DNA of 48,237 nt, taken from positions 1-48,237 of the forward strand of contig JAKLKA010000070.1 in NCBI GenBank assembly GCA_023150915.1, in the 5' to 3' direction. The translations under genes and the position numbers were made by a program. Of the stretch, positions 32,437 through 40,651 are shown piece after piece (the stretch's first letter is position 1; each line of letters starts with the position of its first letter). The DNA is from Polyangiaceae bacterium. GTDB lineage: Bacteria; Myxococcota_A; Polyangia; Polyangiales; Polyangiaceae. The notes under the pieces were generated by a model. That model did not search any database, was not told where the DNA came from, and was given only the letters and a program-made list of their open reading frames with translations.

Positions 32437-33198
32437 TCAGGGCGAGCGAAGAGGAGGGAAGTGCTCCACCTTCCAGTCCGGGTCTTGGGGCGGGCCGCTG
32501 CACCGGACCAGGTAGGCTTCGTTTGTCTGACATGCGGACTGGACGAGCCCGACTCGGGAGCACCCGCACCTGCACGCCGCGTCTTCGGAGCGGAAGCACA
32601 GGGGGCCCGCCCCCAGCCCAGTGCCAATTAGGAAGCACTCACGGTGCTCTCTGGTGATGTCGTACCCGCGCCGTCCGCTGCGGCAGGGTTCGGGCCAATT
32701 CGGCGCCGAGTGGGAAGCCACCCGCTCAGCAGCATCGGGTCGGTCCATCGGGTGGCGCTTGTTTACGATGTAGACATCAATCCACCCGTCGGATCGCTGC
32801 CAGGTCGTACCGTACTGGATCCCAGCCCAGTCCACGTGCGGGCCCTCGGGCCGCTCAGGAGGCCGAATGATGAACGCGATGAGGCAGGTCATTCGCCGGC
32901 ACTCCACGGCGACCAGCCGGCGATCGGGCGTGTTCTCGAAGCGCTGTTTCAGAATGTGCTCGATCCGCGGCGCCCACTCTTGGTCCAGGGGCTCTCTTTC
33001 ACGGACCAGCCGAAACCCATAGGCAATCCACTGGTCCTCCGGCTCGATGCTGGCAGGCTCCCCGACGGCTCTTACCGGGACCCCGGCGTCGGGCTTGGCA
33101 ACGAGCGGCGGCTCGATCTTCCCTGGGCGGGGATGTGGCCCGGAGCACCCGGCAGCCAGAAGGAGCGCGACCCGAGCACACCTCGGTGTCTTCATCAT
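32437..33198 (-). CDS. Cys-rich predicted lipoprotein
   Basis: The 253-residue protein begins MMKTPRCARVALLLAAGCSGPHPRP (lipobox LAAGC) at ATG 33198 or 33195. The central part (DQEWAPRIEHILKQRF ... VECRRMTCLIAFI) matches a pattern common in Myxococcota lipoproteins, with a C-R-x3-C pair and beta-rich flanks. The C-terminal 60 residues contain about eight Cys. The upstream open frame (33199-33628) runs into it in phase, without a stop, so in some repeat states the two could form one longer chain with an internal signal-like segment. Function unknown. Confidence 0.65.
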   Translation of the reverse strand: MMKTPRCARVALLLAAGCSGPHPRPGKIEPPLVAKPDAGVPVRAVGEPASIEPEDQWIAYGFRLVREREPLDQEWAPRIEHILKQRFENTPDRRLVAVECRRMTCLIAFIIRPPERPEGPHVDWAGIQYGTTWQRSDGWIDVYIVNKRHPMDRPDAAERVASHSAPNWPEPCRSGRRGYDITREHRECFLIGTGLGAGPLCFRSEDAACRCGCSRVGLVQSACQTNEAYLVRCSGPPQDPDWKVEHFPPLRSP

Positions 33199-33628
33199 CC
33201 CGCTCCGCCGTAGCACTCGGCGGACCCAGCGCTCTTGCGCGAAGGCTTGGTCGGAGCAGAGGCCGCCACCAGACACGCCTGGCAGCGGACCCTTCGTGCG
33301 AGGCAGTGAATTGAAGTAGCAGAGCTTGGACGTCGCCGACTTCGCGCACACGGCGTCAGTGAGTCCCGGCGTGCGCCCCAGCACTGCGACGGAGTCTGTC
33401 CACTGGAGCACCTGCTTGTCGCCAGCGAACGCCACCACGTTCTTGCGGCTGTCCGCGCCGAAAAGGACGGGAGATGATGTCCCGCCGCGCTGCGATGCGT
33501 CTTGCTCTCCCCCGCAAGCGATCGGGGCAGCCGCCAGCAGCGTCAGCGCGGCCGCGAACGGTCGTTGCCACGACGCAGCGCTGCGTGCTGCGTGCTGCGT
33601 GCTGCGTGCTGCGTGCTGCGTGCGTCAT
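33199..33628 (-). pseudogene. Lipoprotein N-terminal frame behind a 7-bp repeat: candidate phase-variable gene, OFF here
   Basis: An ATG at 33628 lies 6 nt behind GGAGGG and runs straight into six GCACGCA units. In the present copy number this ATG reads a frame unlike any protein (MTHAARSTQHAARSTQ...). The frame one base away encodes a good signal peptide and lipoprotein-like start, PFAAALTLLAAAPIACGGEQ, then FGADSRKNVVAFAGDKQVLQ. It has no ATG, GTG or TTG of its own upstream of the lipobox. Five or eight repeat units would join ATG and lipoprotein in frame (seven would not). In this copy the lipoprotein cannot be made from the visible start. The frame continues into the gene at 32437-33198. 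Simple gene decay is the alternative. Confidence 0.65.
33582..33623. repeat. Heptanucleotide tandem repeat, six copies (GCACGCA on the minus strand)
   Basis: Six perfect 7-bp units lie 2 bp after the ATG of the lipoprotein frame. Seven is not a multiple of three, so gain or loss of a unit changes frame. The unit is TGCGTGC on the plus strand. Confidence 0.95.
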
Positions 33629-33780
33629 CGCGAACCCTCCGCCTTCCCCCGCCCCTCGGATGGAGCTTGCCTCACGCGAGCCGCTGCCGACAAGCCGGGC
33701 CGGCCTCTCGAACGCAATTCGGTGTGAGCAGGTGCGATACGAAGTGTGTGCCCGATCCGTACGGCGACGCTGCCTCTGGA

Positions 33781-33852
33781 CTTCACCCCGGCCGTCGACT
33801 CGACTTCGCGGCGTCGCCGCGCGGCAGATCGAGCACGAAGCGCGCGCCGGTG
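33781..33852 (-). pseudogene. Histidine-kinase C-terminal fragment (duplicate of 34485-34556)
   Basis: Of these 72 bp, 69 match the end of the histidine kinase gene and encode the same TGARFVLDLPRGDAAKSSRRP. The sequence before it differs (HGLSESHD), so it is a remnant of another kinase copy or a recombined duplicate. Together with the truncated PIN gene beside it, it marks a recombination scar. The rest of 33629-33919 shows nothing recognisable. Confidence 0.75.
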
Positions 33853-33919
33853 TCGTGGCTTTCGGACAGGCCGTGGGTGCCGTGGATAGCCCCAGCAACG
33901 GTTCGACGCGGCGCTGCCC

Positions 33920-34159
33920 CTACGGCATCGGCGTCCGCGCGAACGCTGCGTCGTACAGCGCAAGCAGGGCCGCATCTCGCTCCCGCGTGGGCCTCGACCT
34001 GCACTCGAGCTGCGAGATCCGCGACGTCAAGAGGCCGGCGGTGGCCGGGAGCGCCCTGAGACGTGCCTCCACCGCGGAGCGCCAGCCAGCAGCGCCCTCG
34101 GTGAGGTAGATGAGCGAGCAAGCGTCGAGATACGCCTCAGTCACGGTCCCAACTCGCAT
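33920..34159 (-). pseudogene. VapC-like PIN-domain toxin, truncated
   Basis: The N-terminal half of a PIN ribonuclease is present: YLDACSLIYLTEG with the first catalytic Asp, then LLTSRISQLECRSRP with the conserved Glu, and ALLALYDAAFA. At residue 79 it stops after RTPMP, where full VapC-type proteins continue for about 60 residues with two more acidic residues. The missing half is replaced by the kinase fragment at 33781-33852. The gene starts inside the end of the antitoxin gene (ATG 34159 or GTG 34144), the usual VapBC coupling. A functional toxin is unlikely. Confidence 0.75.
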
Positions 34160-34370
34160 GCTCTTCTGCGACTTGGCGATCGATGTCTTCCTTCGTGCGC
34201 GTCCCCGGCGGGAACGTAGCGACCAACGCGAGCATGTCGGCGACGGTCGGATGGGGTCCGGCGAACGGGCGGATGGTCACCTCGACTTCGCCGTCGAGCG
34301 CGTCGACGTCCTCGTCCAGATCGATGTGCCTCCCGCGAAGGCGTCCGCGCACGACAACACGGCCTTCCAT
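34137..34370 (-). CDS. Antitoxin of a PIN-type toxin-antitoxin pair
   Basis: The 77-residue protein (MEGRVVVRGRLRGRHIDLDE ... PPGTRTKEDIDRQVAEEHAS) resembles small antitoxins encoded immediately before PIN toxins in Myxococcota and cyanobacteria. It has a short beta N-terminus, an acidic middle and a C-terminal helix that would wrap the toxin. The toxin that follows is truncated, so the antitoxin is orphaned. A 67-bp piece of its C-terminal part recurs at 32256-32322. Confidence 0.72.
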   Translation of the reverse strand: MEGRVVVRGRLRGRHIDLDEDVDALDGEVEVTIRPFAGPHPTVADMLALVATFPPGTRTKEDIDRQVAEEHASWDRD

Positions 34371-34486
34371 GCATGAAACCTAGCTCCCTTTCGTGCTCTT
34401 GGCCACCACGCGAGGCAGAGCGAACCGGGCTCGGCTCCCTTCCGCCGCAGGATGCGTTCATGCACGGCTAGGTTCCCGCCGGAGCT

Positions 34487-36019
34487 TCACCTCGGCCGTC
34501 GGCTCGACTTTGCGGCGTCGCCGCGCGGCAGATCGAGCACGAAGCGCGCGCCGGTGGTGAATGCCTCGTCGAGGCTGATGCTGCCGCCCGCGGCCTCGAC
34601 CAGGCCGCGGCAGACCGCGAGCCCGAGGCCGGTGCCTTTGCCCACGTCCTTGGTGGTCACGAAGGGCTCGAACAGCTTGGCGCGGACCTCGGGCGCGACG
34701 CCCGGGCCGTTGTCCTCGATCTCGAGGCGCACGCCGCCGGCGTGGCCGCGCGCGCGCACGGTGATCTTGCCGCCGGGCCCGCAGGCGTCGGCCGCGTTCA
34801 GCACCAGGTTGAGCACCACCTGCACCAGGTGCTCGCGGCTCAGGCTGACCAGAGGCAGATCGGGGAAGACGTCGACCGCCAGCTCGACGTCGTGCATCGA
34901 CTTCTGGGGCGTGACCAGCGCCACCGTGTCGTAGACCGCCACCTCGACGCTGCCGGGGCTCACTTCTTCGCCCCCGGCTGACTTTCCGGGCCGCGCGAAC
35001 TGCAGCAGGTCTCGCAAGATGGCGTGGATGCGCTCGCTCTCTTTGCGCATGCGCTGCAAGAAGTCGCGCTGCTCTTCTGGTTCCAGGCCGCCCTCGAGCA
35101 GCAGGTCTTGCATGCCCATCAGGGCGGCAATGGGGTTGCCGATCTCGTGGGCCAGCCCCGCCGCCAGGCGCCCGACCGAGGCGAGGCGCTCGGAGCGCAC
35201 CAGGCGATCTTGGGCCTCGCGCAGGCGCTCGGTGGCGCGCTCCACCTCGTCCACCTTCTTGCGCAGGGACTCTTCTTCCGCCACCAGCTTGTCGGTCATG
35301 GTGCGCAGGTTCACGCCCAGCTCGGCCAGCTCGCGGGCGCCGCGCGCGGGCACCTCGAGGTGGCGCGCGCCGCCCACTACCCGCTCGGCCGCGCGCGACA
35401 GCTGATCGAGCGGGCGCACGATCAGTCGCGTGAGCGCGAAGTAGGCGGTGACCAGCAGCGCCAGAGCCACCAGCGCGGTGTACAGACCCACCAGCTTCAC
35501 CAAGGGAGCCGCGCGCGCGGACTGGTCGTCGGTGCGGACCACGGCCACCACCGCGCCGCCGGGGTCGGGCACCGTCACGGCGATGGCGCGGCCGTGGGTG
35601 GTGGTCACGTCGAACACCCGCTCGCGGGTCACGTCCACCGCCTCGCCCAGGGCGAGGGCGGCCACGGGATCCCCGAGGCGAAGCACGGGCTTGCCGGCCC
35701 GGTCATAGACGCCCACTGCCTCGACGCCCTCGGTGCCGATCTCGGACTCGAGCAACGCCGACAGCTCGGCGGCCGAGCGCTTGTTCCGGGCCTCGCCCAC
35801 GTGGCTGGCCACGGCCCGACCCAGCGAGCGGGCGCTGCTCTCACGCACTTGCTGAAGTGTCAGCCGGGTGTAGGTGGCGACCGCGAAAAACAGCGGCACG
35901 AACGCGAGCAGCATCAGCCCGCCGAGGAGCATCAAGATCTGGAGTCGGAGCCCCGGCTTCACCGCGCGCTCATTGTGGCCGATCCGCCAGGCAAAGGCGC
36001 GAATCTGGTCAGGACGCAC
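34487..36019 (-). CDS. Membrane sensor histidine kinase, NtrB-like
   Basis: From the GTG at 36019 (behind CGGAGA; a GTG at 35962 that starts nearer the first helix is an alternative) the protein has 510 residues. Its parts are a first transmembrane segment (ILMLLGGLMLLAFVPLFFAV), a periplasmic sensor of about 125 residues, a second transmembrane segment (LYTALVALALLVTAYFALT), HAMP, a coiled coil, HisKA with the phospho-acceptor H in LAAGLAHEIGNPIAAL, and HATPase_c with N-box LVLNAADAC, DNGPGVAP, LFEPFVTTK and GKGTGLGLAV. All boxes are intact. It is an orphan kinase with no response regulator next to it. Its last 72 bp are duplicated at 33781-33852. Confidence 0.9.
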   Translation of the reverse strand: MRPDQIRAFAWRIGHNERAVKPGLRLQILMLLGGLMLLAFVPLFFAVATYTRLTLQQVRESSARSLGRAVASHVGEARNKRSAAELSALLESEIGTEGVEAVGVYDRAGKPVLRLGDPVAALALGEAVDVTRERVFDVTTTHGRAIAVTVPDPGGAVVAVVRTDDQSARAAPLVKLVGLYTALVALALLVTAYFALTRLIVRPLDQLSRAAERVVGGARHLEVPARGARELAELGVNLRTMTDKLVAEEESLRKKVDEVERATERLREAQDRLVRSERLASVGRLAAGLAHEIGNPIAALMGMQDLLLEGGLEPEEQRDFLQRMRKESERIHAILRDLLQFARPGKSAGGEEVSPGSVEVAVYDTVALVTPQKSMHDVELAVDVFPDLPLVSLSREHLVQVVLNLVLNAADACGPGGKITVRARGHAGGVRLEIEDNGPGVAPEVRAKLFEPFVTTKDVGKGTGLGLAVCRGLVEAAGGSISLDEAFTTGARFVLDLPRGDAAKSSRRPR

Positions 36020-36074
36020 GTGTCTCCGGAAAGTGGGCCGACGGCCTCGCCGCCTGGTAACCGAAAGACCTCGA

Positions 36075-38149
36075 ATGGATCCTCTCGTCCGCGTCTCGGT
36101 GCGTGTCCAGCAGGCGCTGGCGCGCGTCACGGGGGTTGGCCTCGGCATCGGCTTCGGCGCTTACCTGGTGTTCAGCGTGGCCGAGGCGCCCGGGCTGGTC
36201 TGGGATCTGTGCGCCCTGGCGCTGCTCTTGGGCGCGATTGTCTGGAGCTGTTCACGCACCTGGTGGTGCTGGTGTTCGGCCTGGTGGCGTACGCCCCCGG
36301 CAAGCTCGACGGCGCCTATCACCCGGCGGTGTATGCGCTGGCGATGGTGGCCGCCGCCTTCGCGCGGCCGCCGGCGGCGTTCGGCACTGCGGCCTTCATC
36401 ATTCTGCTCGAGTCGGCCCTCAGGCTGATCGCACTGGGCCAGCGGGTCGAGGACTTCTGGCCCAGCCTGGCGTTCGTGGGTGTGTTCGCCTTCCTGAACC
36501 TGAGCTTGTTCCGCGCCGAGATCGCCCGGGTGCGCCGCCTGTCGCGGTTGCACATCGAGGGCGAGATCGAGCGCATGAAGAACGCCGCACGGTCGTATCG
36601 GCTGATCGGCGCCCCGAGCTCGGCGCTGGAGCGCGGCTCGGTGCCGCCGCGCAACGAGGAAGAGCGCCTCTTGCGCTCGGGGGTGGACGAGATCCACCAG
36701 GCGCTGGAGTTTGCCCTCGACCTCTTGCGGCGTACGCTGGGTCTGCGCACCGCCGTGGTGCTGTGGCTCGACGCGCCCGGCAAAGAGCTGCACATCCAGG
36801 AGATCTCGACCAGCGACGACAGCATCGTGCCCGGGCCCTTCTCGGCCAAAGACGGCATCTTTGCTGCGGCCTTCGGGCAGCGGTCGCCGGTGGCCGTGCA
36901 GGGCGCGAAGGCCGCGCAGCACACCCCCTACTACGGCGAACAGCCGCGGGTGGGCGCGGTGTGCGCCGCGCCGCTGTTCGAGCACGGCCATGCGCGGGGG
37001 CTGCTCGTGGTGGACCGCGAGAGCGCCGAGGCGTTCAGCGCCCAAGAGCAAGAGCTGCTTGCGAACGCCACCACCTTCCTGCTCCGCGCCATCGAGAACG
37101 AGCGGGTGTTCGTCCAGCTCGAGCGGGCGAAGATCGAGCAGGGCAAGCTGTACCGCGCGGTGGACACGCTGAACACCGCGCACACCGAGGCGCAGGTGAT
37201 CGAGGCGTGCGTGGCCTCGGCGCGTGAGTTCACGGCCTTCGACTTCGCGGTGGTCACGCTCTACGACCGCAGCACCGGCGAGCACGAGATCTGCGCGGTC
37301 AGCGGCGAGGGTCAAGACGCGCTGGTGGGGCAGCGCTTCCGCCACAACTCGGGCCTGGTGTCGATGGTGGTGGCGAACCGCCATCCGCTGCCGTACCGCG
37401 GCGACTACGACCCCGGCCGGCAGGTGGTGTTCTCGCGCCGGCTCGCGCCGCCGCCCATGCCTTCCCTCTTGGTGCTGCCGCTCTTGGTTCACGAGCGGGC
37501 GCTGGGCACCCTGGTCTTGGGCTCGCAACGCAGGGGTGCGTTCGGCGAGAGCGTGCGACCCACGCTCGAGGTGCTGGCCAGCCACGTGGCCGTGTCGCTG
37601 GCCAACGCCCGCATGCTCAAGCGCCTGGAGGAAATGGCCACCACCGACGGCCTCACCGGGCTGTTCAACAAGCGCGCGCTGATCGAGATGGCCGCCCAGA
37701 AGATCAAGAGCTCGACCCGCTTCAAGAAGCCGCTGAGCGTGCTGGTCTGCGACATCGACCACTTCAAGAAGGTGAACGACACCTACGGCCACGACGTGGG
37801 CGACATCGTGATCCGCGGGTTTGGCGACGTGCTGCGCCGCACCAAGCGCGACACCGACGTGGTGGCCCGCTTCGGCGGCGAAGAGTTCGTGCTGGTGTGC
37901 GAAGAGACCGACTCGGAAGGCGCCGCGCTCTTGGCCGAGCGCATCCGCGCCGAGATCGAGGCATCGACCTTCCACAGCGCCGAGGGCTCGCTCGAGGTCA
38001 CCTGCTCGGTGGGCGTGGCCACCTTCCCGGCGGCGGGGCACGACTGGGACTCGCTCTTCAAGGCCACCGACGAGGCGCTCTATGCCTCGAAGCGGGGCGG
38101 GCGGAATCGCGTCACGGTGTGGTCGCCGCGCGTGGGCGTGGCGGCGTGA
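36075..38149 (+). pseudogene. Membrane GAF-GAF-GGDEF diguanylate cyclase with an apparent frameshift
   Basis: The ATG at 36075 opens a frame encoding MDPLVRVSVRVQQALARVTG and two hydrophobic stretches (GIGFGAYLVFSV, LALLLGAIV). Near 36243 the coding signal jumps to another frame, continuing LELFTHLVVLVFGLVAYAPG to the end. Restoring one base there would read ...GAIVLELFTHLV. The remainder has more membrane helices (about 5 in all), two GAF-like domains and a GGDEF domain with active GGEEF and an upstream RDTD (RxxD) inhibitory site five residues before it. If functional it would make cyclic di-GMP with product inhibition. Either the gene is broken, or translation restarts at a GTG near 36260, or the base is a sequencing error. 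Confidence 0.75.
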
Positions 38150-39274
38150 TCACCGATAGGCGCCCTGCGCGCGCCGGGGGCTGAGCCGCCGCGCGACGGA
38201 GCGCATGGTGTCGACCAGCGTGCCCAGTTGATCGGGGTCGCTGACAGCCGAGTTCACGGCGAGCTCGAGCTCGGTGGGGGTCAGGGTGACGCTGTCGGCC
38301 TGGCGCGACACCTCGAGCAGCTCCCGGCGCAGGTCGGCGTCGAGCACGCCCTTCACCTCGTCTTCGGGCTCTCCGAACACCACGAAGGTCTGGTCGAAGC
38401 GCGCGTCGCCGAGCTGCAGGTCCTTGTGCTTGAAGCGCTCGAAGAACGACTGCTCGGCCTCGAGGCCCAGACGCAAGTCGAGCGGGAGCGGCTTGTCGAA
38501 GATCAGCGTGAGCCGCGTGCAGAACTGCTTGCCCGTGACGTGATCGACGAACGCCACGAGCTCGCCCTCTTCCAGGTTCAGCCGCAGCTCGTCACCCACC
38601 AAGCGACCGCCCAGCCCCTGCGCCAGCGCGGTGAACGCGTCGTGAACCTGCTGCTCGAGGGCGGGGCGCTTGAGCTGGCCCCGGGCCTCGAGCAAGGCCT
38701 GGGCCGTCTCGATCACCCACATCAAGGCCGCGACGCTGCGGTCGACCCCGCTCGCGGCGTCTACCGAGAGCGACAGCATGTCGTCGTCGAGGCGCAAGTG
38801 ATACCCGCGAGACGCGCCGCTCATCAGCAGCTGGCCGGCGCTGCCGGAGAGCAGGTCGCGGGCCTGATCGGCGTGCAGCGCGTCGACCTGAAAGACGTGG
38901 TCGAAGTCGTCGGAGACGACCGGATCCCCGCCGTAGGCGTTGAACGCGCCGCGGTGCTTCAGCCCCAGGTCGAGGCCCAGGGAACGCGGGAAGCGCGCCA
39001 CGCCCTTGAACGTGACCGGCTGGGTGCCGTCGGGCTCGACGGCCAGCTCGACGCGCAATTCGCCGACGCGACCGGTGACGACGTCCACGTCGTGCTTCAG
39101 CCCGTGCGCCTCGGCGACGCGCGCCAGCACCCTGTCCCCTTGGGTGTACGCGCGAGCCACGCGCTCGCGCGGCGGGTTGGGCTCGATGGGGGCGTGGGCG
39201 CTCTTCCGAACCGCGAACCACAGCACGGCGCCGAGGATGCCCACGTACGCCATGATCGGGAAAAGGACTTCCAC
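38150..39274 (-). CDS. Membrane-anchored protein of unknown function
   Basis: The 374-residue protein (GTG 39274) has one N-terminal transmembrane helix (LFPIMAYVGILGAVLWFAV) and a large soluble part with no recognised motifs. The body has two related halves, each with a beta-rich segment and a LxLGLxAxxxFFERF or LGLDLGLKHRGAF segment, then a helical tail. Its stop directly abuts that of the GGDEF gene (TGA next to TCA). It begins 1 bp after the HAD gene on the same strand, so it is the last gene of the long run 47702-38150. Confidence 0.68.
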   Translation of the reverse strand: MEVLFPIMAYVGILGAVLWFAVRKSAHAPIEPNPPRERVARAYTQGDRVLARVAEAHGLKHDVDVVTGRVGELRVELAVEPDGTQPVTFKGVARFPRSLGLDLGLKHRGAFNAYGGDPVVSDDFDHVFQVDALHADQARDLLSGSAGQLLMSGASRGYHLRLDDDMLSLSVDAASGVDRSVAALMWVIETAQALLEARGQLKRPALEQQVHDAFTALAQGLGGRLVGDELRLNLEEGELVAFVDHVTGKQFCTRLTLIFDKPLPLDLRLGLEAEQSFFERFKHKDLQLGDARFDQTFVVFGEPEDEVKGVLDADLRRELLEVSRQADSVTLTPTELELAVNSAVSDPDQLGTLVDTMRSVARRLSPRRAQGAYR

Positions 39275-39275
39275 T

Positions 39276-39872
39276 TCACACCTTCCGGAAGGTCATGCCC
39301 GCAGCGCGGGCGGCGGCGCCGTCGGCGTCTTCGCGATCGCCGATCACCAGACAATCGGACGGCTCGACCCCCAGCCGGCGCGCGGCCTCGAGGTACCCGG
39401 CGGGGTGGGGCTTGAGGCGGCGCGGACCGCCGGCCTCGCCGCTGGCCACGACCGCGTCGAACAGCCCGGCGGCCGCCAGCGCTGCCAGCTTGCCGCTGGC
39501 CGGATAGTCGCTGACCAGCGCCGTCTTGCCGCCGGCCTGGCGGAACGCGGCAATCTCGTCGAGCAAGCCGCCGCGCTTGAATCGTCGAATCCACTTCTGC
39601 GGGCGCTCGATCATCCACTCGGTCACGTGGCGCTCGACCACGGAGCGATCGACCCCCAGCGCCGCCGCCGTGCGCTCGACCTGGATCGCGAACGGGCTGT
39701 CGACGTCTTGGTCGAATTCCTCTCGCATGCGCTCGTGCTCGTGGCGGAACCGCCGCAGGGTGGCCACCGCACCCCAGCCGCCGACGGCCAGCTCTGCGGC
39801 CATGGCCAGCTTGACCCACCGCGGCGCATAGAGCGTGCCGTCGAGATCGACCAGCCAGGCGCGGGCGGTCAT
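39276..39872 (-). CDS. HAD-superfamily hydrolase
   Basis: The 198-residue protein has all four HAD motifs: WLVDLDGTLYAP (nucleophile and acid Asp), TALVSDYPA (Ser), the Lys in RLKPHPAGY and IGDREDADG (metal Asp). The cap region is helical (MREEFDQDVDSPFAIQVE). This pattern fits phosphatases of the phosphoglycolate/nucleotidase subgroup. The substrate cannot be inferred. It overlaps the reductase gene by 4 bp (39869-39872). Confidence 0.85.
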   Translation of the reverse strand: MTARAWLVDLDGTLYAPRWVKLAMAAELAVGGWGAVATLRRFRHEHERMREEFDQDVDSPFAIQVERTAAALGVDRSVVERHVTEWMIERPQKWIRRFKRGGLLDEIAAFRQAGGKTALVSDYPASGKLAALAAAGLFDAVVASGEAGGPRRLKPHPAGYLEAARRLGVEPSDCLVIGDREDADGAAARAAGMTFRKV

Positions 39873-40627
39873 GCCCGACCCCCGGCGATGCGACCGAGCT
39901 CGGGCACCGGGACCCCCAGCCGCTCGGCGTGACCGAGAGCGCGGGACAGTCGCACCGGGGCGCTGCGCCCGGCGCAAGCGTGCGCCGGATCGGCGGCGAT
40001 GGCGGCTTCGAGAGCGGACAGCATGGCGGCCTCGTCCAGGTCCACTTCGCACAATCGCCGCTCGAGGGCCAGCACGTCGCGGGCCACCGCCAGGGCCAGC
40101 GCGTGGTGCTCGGACCACAGCGCACCCACCGTGCCGCCTGTGACCAAGCCGGCGATGTTGGTCACGCCGATGTAAAGGTTCTTCTTCGCCAGCTCGAGCG
40201 TCAGCTCGCCCGGGCTGGTGGCGATGCGAGTGGTGACGCCCACGGCTGCCAGCGCGTCGGCCAAGAGATTCGCCTCGGGCCCGTGCAGCACGGTGGGCAA
40301 CAGCTGGCGGATCGACGACGCCGGCTTCTTCTCGAACCAGACCACGGCCACGGTCGGGTTCTCGATGCCGTGCGCCAGCCACACCGCGGGGCGCAGCTCG
40401 TTCTGCAGCAAGCCCAGCGGCCAGGTCAGGGGGCGTTGCGCCAGCACGTCGTCGAGATCGGCCTCGCCCACCGCCACCAGCGCCAGCGCCGGATCGGGCA
40501 CCACGCGGGCGACCTCGGCCATGCGCGTGCCGCGCGTGACCGGGAACACGGCCCGACCGCACTTCAAGAAGCCGAGCGCAAAGACCGAGCCCAGCTCCCC
40601 GACGCCGACCACCACCACTTCCTGCAT
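39869..40627 (-). CDS. Ketopantoate-reductase-like (ApbA/PanE fold) protein
   Basis: The 252-residue protein has a Rossmann opening MQEVVVVGVGELGSVFALGF (G-x-G-x-x-G variant) and, near residue 165, ELTLELAKKNLYIGVTNIAG, resembling the catalytic Lys region of 2-dehydropantoate 2-reductases. It is shorter than the usual 290-310 residues and the nucleotide loop after the glycine motif is unusual, so it may be a divergent paralogue not dedicated to pantothenate synthesis. NADPH-dependent keto-acid reduction is the family role. It is encoded tightly between the STN/bactofilin-like gene and HAD gene. Confidence 0.65.
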   Translation of the reverse strand: MQEVVVVGVGELGSVFALGFLKCGRAVFPVTRGTRMAEVARVVPDPALALVAVGEADLDDVLAQRPLTWPLGLLQNELRPAVWLAHGIENPTVAVVWFEKKPASSIRQLLPTVLHGPEANLLADALAAVGVTTRIATSPGELTLELAKKNLYIGVTNIAGLVTGGTVGALWSEHHALALAVARDVLALERRLCEVDLDEAAMLSALEAAIAADPAHACAGRSAPVRLSRALGHAERLGVPVPELGRIAGGRA

Positions 40628-40651
40628 TCGGACGCGAGTCGTAGCATGGGA

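Noticed and set aside
35024-36074. Plus-strand open frame continuous with the GGDEF frame across the histidine kinase
   Set aside because: The part before about 36240 is antisense to the kinase and has shadow composition; the real N-terminus starts at 36075 in another frame.
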